Notes: generated from the letters alone by a model not told the origin. Shown: positions 30,738 through 38,969, numbered from the stretch's first letter. The stretch is DNA of 49,495 nucleotides from Prochlorococcus sp. AG-355-P16 (GCA_003278525.1 QCEQ01000008.1:1-49495); one strand, 5' to 3'. Program-made: numbers and translations.

Positions 30738-31211
30738 ATGAAAAAAATTTCTGTTCTTTTTGTATGTCTGGGTAATATTTGTCGGTCTCCTGCTGCAGAA
30801 GCTATCTTTATAAAGCTAATTGAAAGGAAAGGATTAACAGATAGCTTTATTGTAGATTCTGCTGGAACTGGGAGTTGGCATATTGGAAAAAAAGCAGACT
30901 CTAGGATGAGGATTGCGGCAGAAAGAAGAAATATAAATATCTTAAGCAGGGCACGTCAAATTAATAGCAAAGATTTTGACGAATTTAACTATATTCTTGC
31001 GATGGACGACTCAAATTTTAGAAATATTCAAGATCTTAAAAAGAGTGAGGCTTCAACTGATTTTGCATCAATTAAAAAAATACAAGATTTTAGATCAGTT
31101 TTTAATGTAAAAGAAGTTCCCGACCCATATTTTGGAGGTGATGAGGGCTTCGATTATGTCCTTGATATTTTAGAAGACTCTGTAAACGGTTTTTTGGAAA
31201 GTATTGCTTGA
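30738..31211 (+). CDS. Low-molecular-weight protein tyrosine phosphatase
   Basis: The product has the LMW-PTP active-site loop VCLGNICRSPAAEAIF (Cys-x5-Arg) right at the N-terminus and the general-acid Asp in VPDPYFGGDEGFDYVLD near the C-terminus. ATG 30738 gives MKKISVLFVCLGNICRSP, 157 aa, the usual length; a TTG at 30720 would add six residues and is less likely. Bacterial members dephosphorylate tyrosine kinases involved in polysaccharide export or small arsenate-like substrates; the partner is not visible here. It is convergent with panC-cmk across two bases. Confidence 0.92.
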   Translation: MKKISVLFVCLGNICRSPAAEAIFIKLIERKGLTDSFIVDSAGTGSWHIGKKADSRMRIAAERRNINILSRARQINSKDFDEFNYILAMDDSNFRNIQDLKKSEASTDFASIKKIQDFRSVFNVKEVPDPYFGGDEGFDYVLDILEDSVNGFLESIA

Positions 31212-31213
31212 AT

Positions 31214-32746
31214 TTATTTGATTTCAGTCTCTTTAGGAATCTTGTCATTATAAAGATCAATAATTTTATCTACAACCGCATTAATTGAATATCCGTCAGT
31301 AATTATTTCTATTGCATCATTCGCTTTTATTAGTGGTGAAATTTCCCTATTGGAATCTTCAAAATCTCTTTTCTTTATAAGTTCTTTTAAAGTATGAAGT
31401 TCTATTTCTTGTGATTCTTTACTATTTTTATCAGATTTTCTTCTTTTTGCTCTTTCATTGATGCTAGCAGTTAAAAATATTTTAAGTTCTGCATGAGGAA
31501 AAACAGTAGTTCCTATATCTCTTCCCTCAGCTACAAGTCCGCCTGATTCTCCAATTTTTCTTTGTTCTTCTACTAAAAATTTTCTTACTTCTTTTATTGA
31601 GGAAATTTTAGAAACGATAGAACTTATCTTTTGCGACCTAATTTCTTCAGTAACACAGTAGTTATTAATATAAACATCCTGTTGTGAATTAGTATTCGAC
31701 TTGAAAACAATAGATATATCTTGAAGAATATTCTGTAATTTTTTTTCTTTTTTATAATCAATACTTTCTTTTATCATAAGCCAACTTAATGCCCTATACA
31801 TTGCTCCAGTATCTAAATATAAAAGTTTAAGTTTCTTCGCTATTAACTTTGTTACCGTACTCTTACCTGAACCTGCAGGACCATCAATTGCAATAATAGG
31901 CCTTCTTTTCATAAGAAAAACGTGATCAATTAATCTTGTCTCCCCACATCTTATCGCACCAGCAACTAACGAAATGTTATCCTCAGTTGTTGCTTTTTTG
32001 AGTGTATGAGGGTGTAAATGTTCTAAATATTCAATTGAAATTTTTTTTGCTGATAGCTTTTTAATTATTTCGTTTAAATTGATCTTTTTTTCTTCTTGAA
32101 AAATTTTTTTTGCTTCTAATAACTCACTTGAAAAAAACCTAATCAATTTTCTTTCGTTTTTTGATAAATGCACATTACGTGAACTTAAAGGAATTCCATC
32201 AAAATCTCTTTGTGTAGGAACAGATTTAATATCAACATTTAATTTCTCTGTTTGGACAAGATTTTTTAAAATTAAAAGTTGTTGCCAATCTTTTTCTCCT
32301 AAGTAAAGATTTTTTGGCTTGATGAGATTCAGTAATCTATAAACTACTGTACACACTCCATCAAAATGTCCAATTCGATTTAATCCACATAATGGAGAAG
32401 ATAACTCTATTGGAGCTTTTAAGAATTTGATATTTTTATTATTAGGTGGATATATATCTTCATTACTTGGGATGAAGATGGCATCTGCGCCATTTGAAAA
32501 TGAGATTTTTATATCATTATCAATTGTTTTAGGGTAACTCTCTAAATCTAATTTGTTATCAAATTGAAGTGGATTAATAAAAATGCTCACTAAATTAACA
32601 TTAGAATTGTCTTTTTTTGCTGTTGATATTAGTTTGATATGTCCATTATGAAGATTACCCATTGTTGGAATGAAGTTAATTTCTTTTTTTATATTTCTCC
32701 TCCAATTTTCTATTTCTTCAGTTTTCTTTATGATTACTTTCTTCAC
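31214..32746 (-). CDS. panC/cmk: Bifunctional pantothenate synthetase / cytidylate kinase
   Basis: Two enzymes are fused in one 510-aa chain. Residues 1 to about 278 are PanC (FIPTMGNLHNGHIKLI, VSIFINPLQF, YLGEKDWQQLLILKN, PLSSRNVHLS), which joins pantoate and beta-alanine for coenzyme A. From about 281 the chain is cytidylate kinase with P-loop IAIDGPAGSGKSTVTKLIAK, LYLDTGAMYRAL, VAEGRDIGTTVFPHAELKIF and RDFEDSNREISPL, which phosphorylates CMP/dCMP. This fusion is a known cyanobacterial arrangement. It converges with the phosphatase and diverges from purM over 96 bases. Confidence 0.95.
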   Translation of the reverse strand: MKKVIIKKTEEIENWRRNIKKEINFIPTMGNLHNGHIKLISTAKKDNSNVNLVSIFINPLQFDNKLDLESYPKTIDNDIKISFSNGADAIFIPSNEDIYPPNNKNIKFLKAPIELSSPLCGLNRIGHFDGVCTVVYRLLNLIKPKNLYLGEKDWQQLLILKNLVQTEKLNVDIKSVPTQRDFDGIPLSSRNVHLSKNERKLIRFFSSELLEAKKIFQEEKKINLNEIIKKLSAKKISIEYLEHLHPHTLKKATTEDNISLVAGAIRCGETRLIDHVFLMKRRPIIAIDGPAGSGKSTVTKLIAKKLKLLYLDTGAMYRALSWLMIKESIDYKKEKKLQNILQDISIVFKSNTNSQQDVYINNYCVTEEIRSQKISSIVSKISSIKEVRKFLVEEQRKIGESGGLVAEGRDIGTTVFPHAELKIFLTASINERAKRRKSDKNSKESQEIELHTLKELIKKRDFEDSNREISPLIKANDAIEIITDGYSINAVVDKIIDLYNDKIPKETEIK

Positions 32747-32842
32747 TTTGTTTTAAAAATAAATCTATTTGATAAATAATTACTGGACAAAAGCAATCTT
32801 AGGAGGAATATCTATATAGGGAAAGTCTATCATTTTTATTTT

Positions 32843-33886
32843 ATGGATTACAAAACATCAGGAGTTGATATAGAAGCTGGGCGAGAATTTGTTTCCGAAA
32901 TTAAACAGGCAGTTGAAGGAACTCATACATCTAATGTGATTGAGGGTATTGGTGGGTTCGGAGGTTTATTTAGAATTCCTATCAATAGTTTTAAAAAACC
33001 AGTTCTTGTTTCAGGTACTGATGGTGTTGGAACAAAATTAGAATTAGCTCAAAGTAAAAACTTTCACTTTGAGGTTGGTATTGATTTAGTTGCTATGTGC
33101 ATGAACGATATCATTACTAGTGGGGCAAAACCTTTATTTTTTTTGGATTATATTGCTACTGGTAAACTTGATAAGAAACAGTTATTGAGAGTTGTTCAGG
33201 GAATTGCACATGGTTGCGGAGAAAATAACTGTTCATTGCTCGGTGGAGAAACTGCTGAAATGCCTGGATTTTATTCAAAAAACAAGTATGATCTTGCAGG
33301 ATTTTGTGTTGGAATAGTTGATGAGGATAAGCTTATTAATGGTAAAAAAGTATCTGAAAATGACTTAATTATTGCTTTAAATAGTAATGGAGTTCATAGT
33401 AATGGCTTTAGTTTAGTAAGAAAAATTATTCAAAACAATCATCAAATAGATAAAGAATTTGAAAAAGTTTGTCACTTAAATTTTTATGATGAGTTATTGA
33501 AACCTACAAAAATTTACAATAATGTGATTAACCAAATGTTATCTGAAAATATAGAAATTAAAGCAATGTCTCATATTACTGGAGGAGGAATTCCTGAAAA
33601 TTTACCAAGATGTATTCCTTCCGATTTTATTCCTTATATCAATACCAGTTCTTGGGAGATACCTATTTTATTTAAATTTCTAAAAGAAAAAGGATCCGTT
33701 CCTGAAAAAGATTTTTGGAATACTTTCAATCTTGGAGTGGGATTTTGTTTAATTATTGATAAACAATTTAAGGACTCGATATTAAATATCTGTAGAGATC
33801 ATGACATACATAGTTGGGAGATTGGAAAGATATTTCGAAAAAATGATTCAAAGATTAGTAAATTCTTGCCAGAAATTTTAACTTAA
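32843..33886 (+). CDS. purM: Phosphoribosylformylglycinamidine cyclo-ligase
   Basis: PurM closes the imidazole ring to form aminoimidazole ribonucleotide in purine synthesis; the same product is the substrate of ThiC. The 347-aa protein has YKTSGVDIEAGREFV, VSGTDGVGTKLELAQ, GIDLVAMCMNDIITSGAKPL followed by FFLDYIA, LLGGETAEMPGFY, LNSNGVHSNGFSLVR and HITGGGIPENLPR. Length and motifs are standard. It stands alone between divergent panC-cmk and a hypothetical gene. Confidence 0.96.
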   Translation: MDYKTSGVDIEAGREFVSEIKQAVEGTHTSNVIEGIGGFGGLFRIPINSFKKPVLVSGTDGVGTKLELAQSKNFHFEVGIDLVAMCMNDIITSGAKPLFFLDYIATGKLDKKQLLRVVQGIAHGCGENNCSLLGGETAEMPGFYSKNKYDLAGFCVGIVDEDKLINGKKVSENDLIIALNSNGVHSNGFSLVRKIIQNNHQIDKEFEKVCHLNFYDELLKPTKIYNNVINQMLSENIEIKAMSHITGGGIPENLPRCIPSDFIPYINTSSWEIPILFKFLKEKGSVPEKDFWNTFNLGVGFCLIIDKQFKDSILNICRDHDIHSWEIGKIFRKNDSKISKFLPEILT

Positions 33887-34021
33887 ATTTTTTTAAATTT
33901 TTAAATGAGTTTTAAAAAAATTATTTTTTATACCCAAATGAAAAAGTTGAGTGTAATATAATAAAAATTACAGCCGAATAATATCGGAAGTTTTAAGTAT
34001 TTAGATTTAACCTTTTATTCA

Positions 34022-34666
34022 ATGCCCTTTGCAAATAATCAAAGAATTACACGTAGACGTAGCTCAGCTGGTCCTACACCACCAAAAAGACCATTAGGCA
34101 ATAATTCTGAATCAAGCGGTAGACAGGCTCAAGGCCCAAGACCTACTTTTTTGACACTAAGAGATCATGGAAAAGTTTTTGTCGCTGATTTACCTAATTT
34201 GTCGGATGGTCAATTAGCGCACATTAGTAAAGAAGCAAATGAAGTTTTAAATAGTTTAGAAAAAAGGCTTAGTGATCTTGAAAATGAGCCAAATGTTACT
34301 CATCCCGAAAATGATACGCTGATAAAAGCTTCTACCAAAAGAGATGTAACACTGAGATTTATTAAATCAATAGAAGAAGAACAAGAACATAGAAAGAATA
34401 ATCCTGCCTTACGAGATGCCGCATCTGAATCGTTACCGAGAACTTTTCTTGAAGTTGCTAGACATAGATTGCCTGGAGCAACTTTTGATTCTCTACTTCG
34501 AGAGGCTCTTGAAGCTTGTGCAGTTGAGGAGAGTACTGAAGAAAATCAAGTTATTGATGATCCTAAAGAAACTGTAAAAATCATGGATATACCCTCTTCA
34601 AACACAAATGCTTCACTTGTTGTTAGTATCGACTCAGTTGAAGATTCCAAGAATGGCTCTATTTGA
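34022..34666 (+). CDS. Conserved cyanobacterial hypothetical protein, 214 aa
   Basis: The 214-aa product has a basic, Pro/Arg-rich disordered N-terminus (ITRRRSSAGPTPPKRPLG), a core with FLTLRDHGKVFVADLPNLSD and GQLAHISKEANEVLNSLEKR, a charged helix (KRDVTLRFIKSIEEEQEHR), PRTFLEVARHRLPGATFDSL, and an acidic Ser/Asn tail. There is no signal peptide or membrane span. The pattern suggests a DNA- or RNA-associated or structural protein, but no family with known function is recognised. Its end overlaps the following small Cys-rich gene by 14 bases, which implies translational coupling. Confidence 0.7.
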   Translation: MPFANNQRITRRRSSAGPTPPKRPLGNNSESSGRQAQGPRPTFLTLRDHGKVFVADLPNLSDGQLAHISKEANEVLNSLEKRLSDLENEPNVTHPENDTLIKASTKRDVTLRFIKSIEEEQEHRKNNPALRDAASESLPRTFLEVARHRLPGATFDSLLREALEACAVEESTEENQVIDDPKETVKIMDIPSSNTNASLVVSIDSVEDSKNGSI

Positions 34667-34820
34667 TTCAACACAAGAATTAATAAGTTTTAAGGATCAA
34701 AATAATTCAAAAAATAATCTTTCTTCAGAGAAGGATCCTGTTTTATGTAATCATTGCAAAAGGACTGCATCAAATGGTGTTCGATGTTTAGGAATGTGCG
34801 TAGCAGATAACGATTATTAA
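34653..34820 (+). CDS. Small Cys-rich protein, 55 aa, possible zinc ribbon
   Basis: From ATG 34653 the product begins MALFDSTQELISFKDQ, has a polar linker and ends with the cysteine motif CNHCKRTASNGVRCLGMCVA followed by DNDY. Four cysteines in a C-x2-C-x10-C-x3-C arrangement suggest a zinc or Fe-S site. An in-frame ATG at 34608 would add 15 residues lying within the upstream gene and is less likely. It overlaps the 214-aa gene by 14 bases. The Cys-rich end looks conserved among picocyanobacteria to me, but no function is known. Confidence 0.7.
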   Translation: MALFDSTQELISFKDQNNSKNNLSSEKDPVLCNHCKRTASNGVRCLGMCVADNDY

Positions 34821-34867
34821 TTACTTTATTTGTTCTTTTCATTTTTATAAAGCTTGAAATAATCTCT

Positions 34868-35518
34868 ATGAATAAAAACTCACTTGTTTTAAATAGTAAA
34901 TTATTTATGAAATGGCGAGAAAAGTTCAATTCTCAAAATCTATCCATATCATCGGTAAAAGTTAAACTTGTCATTTCTAGAACTCTTAAGGATTTTTACT
35001 TAGCAGTATTAGATATTAATTTAAAAAAAAAATATTCAAGTAAAACTTTTCCAAGATGCCTAGTTTTAAGGGGAGATTCTGTAATCATAGTACCAATAAT
35101 AAAATGTATTGAAGATGAAAAACTATACACTATTCTTGTTGAACAATTTCGAATAGTAGATGGAGGTGATTCTTTAGAATTCCCCGCAGGAATGATTGAT
35201 TATGATATTGGAATAAAAAAAAGTGCGGTTATTGAATGTAAGGAGGAGCTAGGTATAGATATTCTTGAAAAGGATTTAATTCCACTCTCAAATTCTGCAT
35301 TTAAAGTATGTGAATCTTTGATGGATGAAAATGTATATATTTTTGCATTCAAGTTAAATATGCAAAAAGAAAAAATTCTTAAATTTCATGGACTTAAGAC
35401 TGGAGACATTCAACAAAATGAAGATATCAATTTAAAAGTTTTAGAATTTAGTGAAATTAAAAAAATCAGAAGTTTTTCTACATTTGTTGCTTATCATTTA
35501 GCTAAAGAAATTACTTAA
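34868..35518 (+). CDS. Nudix-like hydrolase with a degenerate Nudix box
   Basis: The 216-aa product has the beta-strand core of ADP-ribose pyrophosphatase-type Nudix proteins (SVIIVPIIKCIEDEKLYTIL, VEQFRIVDGGDSLEFPAGMI) and the box helix GIKKSAVIECKEELGIDI. The metal-binding EE of the helix is present, but the upstream Glu of GX5E is replaced by Ile (GMIDYDI) and the Arg of REUXEE by Ile (VIECKEEL). Activity may therefore be altered. It starts at ATG 34868, 47 bases after the Cys-rich gene. The substrate is unknown; ADP-ribose is the family's common one. Confidence 0.8.
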   Translation: MNKNSLVLNSKLFMKWREKFNSQNLSISSVKVKLVISRTLKDFYLAVLDINLKKKYSSKTFPRCLVLRGDSVIIVPIIKCIEDEKLYTILVEQFRIVDGGDSLEFPAGMIDYDIGIKKSAVIECKEELGIDILEKDLIPLSNSAFKVCESLMDENVYIFAFKLNMQKEKILKFHGLKTGDIQQNEDINLKVLEFSEIKKIRSFSTFVAYHLAKEIT

Positions 35519-35804
35519 TCGAGTTAATTAGGTTGATGGTATTACCAGAAATGTATTTAAATACAAATTTAGTTAAATTTTAATGGTATAAAATTCATTA
35601 AGAATAATAAATACTACTCACTAGCTAAAAACACTTTAACGATTTTGTGGACAAGGAAGTTTATAAAAATGGAAGTGTATAAGACTCGAACAGAGCAAAC
35701 TAATACTCTTTCATTTAATTTTCAGGAAACTCTTACTGATTTTCTTTGCTAAATTTAATCACTTAGAATATGGATGATTAGATTCAACAAAATAGTAAAA
35801 AATT

Positions 35805-36098
35805 ATGTTTGTAAGTATTGATTTATGTTTAGTCCCTATTGGAGTTGGAACTTCTTTATCTCCTTACATCAAAGAGTGTATTGAAGTTATCAAAAATGAA
35901 GGACTTATTTATGAATTAGGAGCGAATGGAACAGCAATAGAGGGAGATTGGGATATAGTATTTGAATGTGTTAAAAAGTGCCATAAGAAAATTCATTCAA
36001 AAGGTGCACCTAGAATTTACACAACGATTAAGGTTAATACGAGAACTGATAAAGATCAAAAATTCTCAGATAAAGTTAAAAGCGTATTAGAGAAATAA
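35805..36098 (+). CDS. MTH1187/YkoF-family thiamine-binding-like protein
   Basis: The 97-aa product has MFVSIDLCLVPIGVGTSLSP, YIKECIEVIKNEGLIYELGA, GTAIEGDWDIVFECVKKCHK and GAPRIYTTIKVNTRTDK, the ferredoxin-like fold pattern of the MTH1187 family (formerly DUF77). Members form tetramers and some bind thiamine or its precursors, which suggests a link to cofactor homeostasis, but this is not proven for cyanobacteria. Its TAA overlaps the ATG of the next 42-aa gene (TAATG). It follows a 286-base gap in which I see no convincing gene. Confidence 0.87.
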   Translation: MFVSIDLCLVPIGVGTSLSPYIKECIEVIKNEGLIYELGANGTAIEGDWDIVFECVKKCHKKIHSKGAPRIYTTIKVNTRTDKDQKFSDKVKSVLEK

Positions 36099-36226
36099 TG
36101 GAAAAACAAATTGATTACGATAATTATGGATTAGATCCATCCGAAGAGTATTTCAGAAAGAAGAAAAAAGATAATGATGAGGATACCTATTTTCCTTTAG
36201 AAGAATCAGAACCCCCACGTTACTAA
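36098..36226 (+). CDS. Small acidic protein, 42 aa, coupled to the MTH1187-type gene
   Basis: The frame reads MEKQIDYDNYGLDPSEEYFR, a KKKK cluster, then an acidic end DEDTYFPLEESEPPRY. It is strongly charged and probably disordered alone. The ATG shares one base with the stop of the upstream gene (TAATG), the usual sign of translational coupling in this genome, and codon use looks like its neighbours. No family is recognised; the coupling suggests a partner of the MTH1187-type protein. Confidence 0.55.
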   Translation: MEKQIDYDNYGLDPSEEYFRKKKKDNDEDTYFPLEESEPPRY

Positions 36227-36677
36227 AGGTTAAAAAGATCTCTTTTTCTATAGAAGCAATTATCAATGATTTTTTGAACTACAAAATCAACTTTTAATAA
36301 TTTCTAAAAAGTTCAAGTTTTGGGATAAGTAAAAATTTCAATCAGCATGTGAGATCATGAAATAATTACAAATATTTTGGAATGAAAATGTGGTTTAATT
36401 TCCCGAACAATTATCGAAAAGTAATTCCATCTTTTTCCACAAAAAAATGTTACTAATATACAAAACTCAAAAGATTTGCAATACCTAACTACACCTTCAT
36501 ACGATTTTTCTTGGTGCCTTTGGTAGGACATAATAGAGATACAGGGCGACTACTCAAAAGTCATCAGATCGTCCTACCGATGTCCTACTCTTTTGTTTTA
36601 CTTGTCCTATAGTAATCGCTACTCCAAACTTCAAGTGCTGGAACGCTTTACAGGGAAAGTAGTAAGTGGTTTAAAGA
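36227..36677. other. Gene-poor stretch downstream of tRNA-Cys
   Basis: This 451-base stretch lies between the 42-aa gene and the 3' end of tRNA-Cys. I find no convincing protein gene: a 58-codon minus-strand frame (36355-36531) has no recognisable features. The right half is less A/T-rich than the left and holds the GTCCTA repeat cluster. A position beside a tRNA 3' end is where integrated elements commonly lie, but no integrase or second tRNA fragment is visible. Confidence 0.6.
36524..36609. repeat. GTCCTA repeat cluster beside tRNA-Cys
   Basis: GTCCTA occurs as direct copies at 36571-36576, 36582-36587 and 36604-36609, start positions 11 and 22 bases apart, and once inverted (TAGGAC) at 36524-36529. 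The inverted copy extends to an 8-base match, GTAGGACA (36523-36530) against TGTCCTAC (36581-36588). The phasing by about one and two helical turns is what one expects of tandem protein-binding sites. Confidence 0.6.
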
Positions 36678-36748
36678 AGGCGGCACCCAGATTCGAACTG
36701 GGGATAAAGGATTTGCAATCCTCTGCCTTACCACTTGGCCATGCCGCC
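36678..36748 (-). tRNA. tRNA-Cys (anticodon GCA)
   Basis: On the minus strand a full cloverleaf can be drawn: acceptor GGCGGCA pairing with TGCCGCC, D-arm with CCAAGTGGTAAGG, anticodon arm GAGGATTGCAAATCCTT with anticodon GCA, and T-arm CCCAGTTCGAATCTGGG. The discriminator is T (U), as expected for tRNA-Cys, and CCA is not encoded. The 71-base length is normal. It is divergent from the LpxB-like gene. Confidence 0.96.
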
Positions 36749-36790
36749 GAAAAAGATCCACTTGAATCTTTTTATGATATTAACAGTAAG

Positions 36791-38020
36791 GTGACTCATT
36801 CTCTATTATTTTTATGTAATGGTCATGGAGAAGATGTAATTGCATTAGAAATAATAAAAAGACTATTAAAAAAAATAAAAAATAAAAATATTGAAGTTTT
36901 ACCTTTAGTAGGAAGTGGAGATGTATTTAATTCAATAAAATCGAAGAATTTTAGAAAAATAGGTTGCCTAAAAGAGCTGCCTAGTGGAGGTTTTAGTAAT
37001 CAAAGTCTGAAGGGATTTTTGCTTGATTTATTTGCAGGATTTTTAATTGATAATTTAAGAAATTTTTTAATTGTAAAACAAAAATCAAAACAAAACTGCA
37101 AAATTATTGCAGTGGGTGATTTTTTGCCATTACTTTACGCATGGTGTTCAGAATGCGAATTTAGTTTTATTGGAACTCCCAAAAGTGATCATGCTTGGAG
37201 TAGTGGTCCTGGTTGGGATTTAAGCGATTTTTATCATAAGTTGAAAGGTTCTGAATGGGATCCATGGGAAGTGTTTTTAATGAACTCCCCAAGGTGTAAA
37301 TTTTTAATTATGAGAGATAAAATCACTGCTAATAATTTAAATAAAAAAAATATTAATGCAAAATACTTGGGAAATCCAATGATGGATTTTGTTAGTACAA
37401 AAAATGAGAAGATATCAAATATTATTTCTTTTAAAAGGATTATTTTATTGGTTGGAAGTAGATACCCTGAAGCCCTTAAAAATCTTGATAATTTTCTTAA
37501 TTGTTTACAAGATTTTCATTTCTCTAAGGATTTGTTAATCCTATTGCCGTTGAGCATTAATGCGAATGTGATTCAAATTCAAAGTTTTTTAAATAATTAT
37601 GGTTTTATAAAACAGAGTAAAGTTAAATTTCTAATTGATGAAGATTCAGTATGGAAAAAGAAAGATCAATATGTAGTGATTGGAAAAGGTAAATTCAATT
37701 TATGGGCCAATATGGCAGAAGTTGGCTTATCTAATGCGGGAACAGCTACTGAGCAAATTGCTGGCCTTGGTATCCCATCTCTTTCTCTGCCTGGAACTGG
37801 ACCACAATTTACAAAATCATTTGCAAAAAGGCAATCAAGATTGTTGGGAGGTAGTGTTTTAGTTTGCAAGAACAAAAAAATTCTTTTAAAACGTTTAAGT
37901 TTACTTTTGAAAAGAAAAGTTGATAGGTTAGAACAAGCAAAAATTGGAAAAAAAAGAATGGGGGAATCCGGAGCAAGTAACAAAATCGTAGATTCCATAA
38001 ACCTTCATTTGTTATCTTAG
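36791..38020 (+). CDS. LpxB-like glycosyltransferase family protein (cyanobacterial)
   Basis: The 409-aa product from GTG 36791 has SLLFLCNGHGEDVIALEIIK, VLPLVGSGDVFNS, FSFIGTPKSDHAWSSGPGW, YLGNPMMDF, RIILLVGSRYPEALKNLDNF and the C-terminal GLSNAGTATEQIAGLGIPSL with PGTGPQFTKSFAKRQSRLLG. This matches the cyanobacterial family related to lipid-A-disaccharide synthase (GT-B fold); its own reaction is unproven. The frame is open far upstream, but that part is antisense to tRNA-Cys, so GTG 36791 is the first plausible start. It begins 42 bases from the divergent tRNA-Cys. Confidence 0.82.
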   Translation: MTHSLLFLCNGHGEDVIALEIIKRLLKKIKNKNIEVLPLVGSGDVFNSIKSKNFRKIGCLKELPSGGFSNQSLKGFLLDLFAGFLIDNLRNFLIVKQKSKQNCKIIAVGDFLPLLYAWCSECEFSFIGTPKSDHAWSSGPGWDLSDFYHKLKGSEWDPWEVFLMNSPRCKFLIMRDKITANNLNKKNINAKYLGNPMMDFVSTKNEKISNIISFKRIILLVGSRYPEALKNLDNFLNCLQDFHFSKDLLILLPLSINANVIQIQSFLNNYGFIKQSKVKFLIDEDSVWKKKDQYVVIGKGKFNLWANMAEVGLSNAGTATEQIAGLGIPSLSLPGTGPQFTKSFAKRQSRLLGGSVLVCKNKKILLKRLSLLLKRKVDRLEQAKIGKKRMGESGASNKIVDSINLHLLS

Positions 38021-38054
38021 TAAATGGCACTTTATTATTAATGATTAATTCTTT

Positions 38055-38321
38055 ATGTATCCAATAAATGATCGGCAATATCTAAAAATTTGTGCAGAAA
38101 TTGCAAACCTTATGAGTATAAGCTTATCTTCTGCTAAGAAGAAAGTAGAAATTCAAATTGCAAAAGAAGGCTCAAAAACTATTCAAGAAAAAATACAAGT
38201 TGCGCAGAATGTCTTAAAAATTTGTGAAAAAAATGATGGAGATAAATTAAGTTCTTCAAGAATACTTGATAAGCTTATGGAAACTTTTGATGGTGAAGAT
38301 AATTTTTTAACTGAAGATTGA
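38055..38321 (+). CDS. Hypothetical protein, 88 aa
   Basis: The soluble, mainly helical 88-aa product begins MYPINDRQYLKICAEIANLM and continues SISLSSAKKKVEIQIAKEGS and VAQNVLKICEKN, ending in an acidic tail. It has no cysteine motif of interest or membrane segment. It starts 34 bases after the LpxB-like gene and converges with the RNase D-like gene three bases later. I recognise no family. Confidence 0.68.
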   Translation: MYPINDRQYLKICAEIANLMSISLSSAKKKVEIQIAKEGSKTIQEKIQVAQNVLKICEKNDGDKLSSSRILDKLMETFDGEDNFLTED

Positions 38322-38324
38322 TTC

Positions 38325-38969
38325 TTAATGTTCAAATATATTTGTGAATTTTAGTATGTCTAAATCAGCATGTACAGAAACTGTTTCGAAACAATTTTTA
38401 GCTAATTCATATCTATTCTCTCTTTCTAAAATAACTTTTAATTTATGCATAGCTTCAATTAAATATCTAACATCATTTGCTGCATAATCTAATTGATCTT
38501 TTGTTAAATCTTCATTGCTACCCCAATCACTACTTTGCGAGCTTTTGTCCAGTTCTATCCCTAACAATTCATTAATTAAATCCTTTAAGCCGTGCTTATT
38601 TGTATAAGTTCTTGCCAACTTACTAGCAATTTTTGTACAAAAAATATTTTTTGTATTAATTTCAAGATTGCATTTTAGAGCTGCTACATCAAATCTCGCA
38701 TAATGAAATATTTTAGTAATTTTGTCATCTTCAAGAAGTGCTTTTAAATGAGGAGAAGAAGATGTATTAAGTTCGATTTTTATACAGGATGTTTTACCAA
38801 ATTCGTTGCATATTTGTACTAAACAAAGTCTATCTCTTCCATGAATCAACCCCATTGCTTCGGTGTCAATAGCAAGGTAGGATGATTTCTTGTAAAGATT
38901 GTATAAATCTACTGTTAAATCGCTATAAAGAAAATCAATATTTTTATTTTTAATAGTCATTTTTACCAA
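38325..38969 (-). CDS. rnd: RNase D-like 3'-5' exonuclease
   Basis: The 214-aa product is a DEDDy exonuclease domain: Exo I LAIDTEAMGLIHGRDRLCLV (Asp and Glu metal ligands), Exo II KIFHYARFDVAALKCNL, and Exo III with QLDYAANDVRYLIEAMHKL (Tyr and Asp). It lacks the C-terminal HRDC domains of E. coli RNase D, so it is the short single-domain type common in cyanobacteria. It may trim tRNA or other structured RNA 3' ends. It diverges from a membrane-protein gene across 157 bases. Confidence 0.88.
   Translation of the reverse strand: MVKMTIKNKNIDFLYSDLTVDLYNLYKKSSYLAIDTEAMGLIHGRDRLCLVQICNEFGKTSCIKIELNTSSSPHLKALLEDDKITKIFHYARFDVAALKCNLEINTKNIFCTKIASKLARTYTNKHGLKDLINELLGIELDKSSQSSDWGSNEDLTKDQLDYAANDVRYLIEAMHKLKVILERENRYELAKNCFETVSVHADLDILKFTNIFEH

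Noticed and set aside
35669..35752. 27-codon frame in the gap before the MTH1187-type gene
   Set aside because: It has an ATG and stop but no coupling, recognisable motif or other support; frames of this size are common by chance.
36355..36531. 58-codon minus-strand frame downstream of tRNA-Cys, considered as an integrase remnant
   Set aside because: The translation shows none of the tyrosine recombinase motifs and its composition is unlike the neighbouring genes.
36593..36790. N-terminal extension of the LpxB-like frame
   Set aside because: The extension runs antisense through tRNA-Cys and has no family similarity; GTG 36791 precedes the conserved start of the protein.
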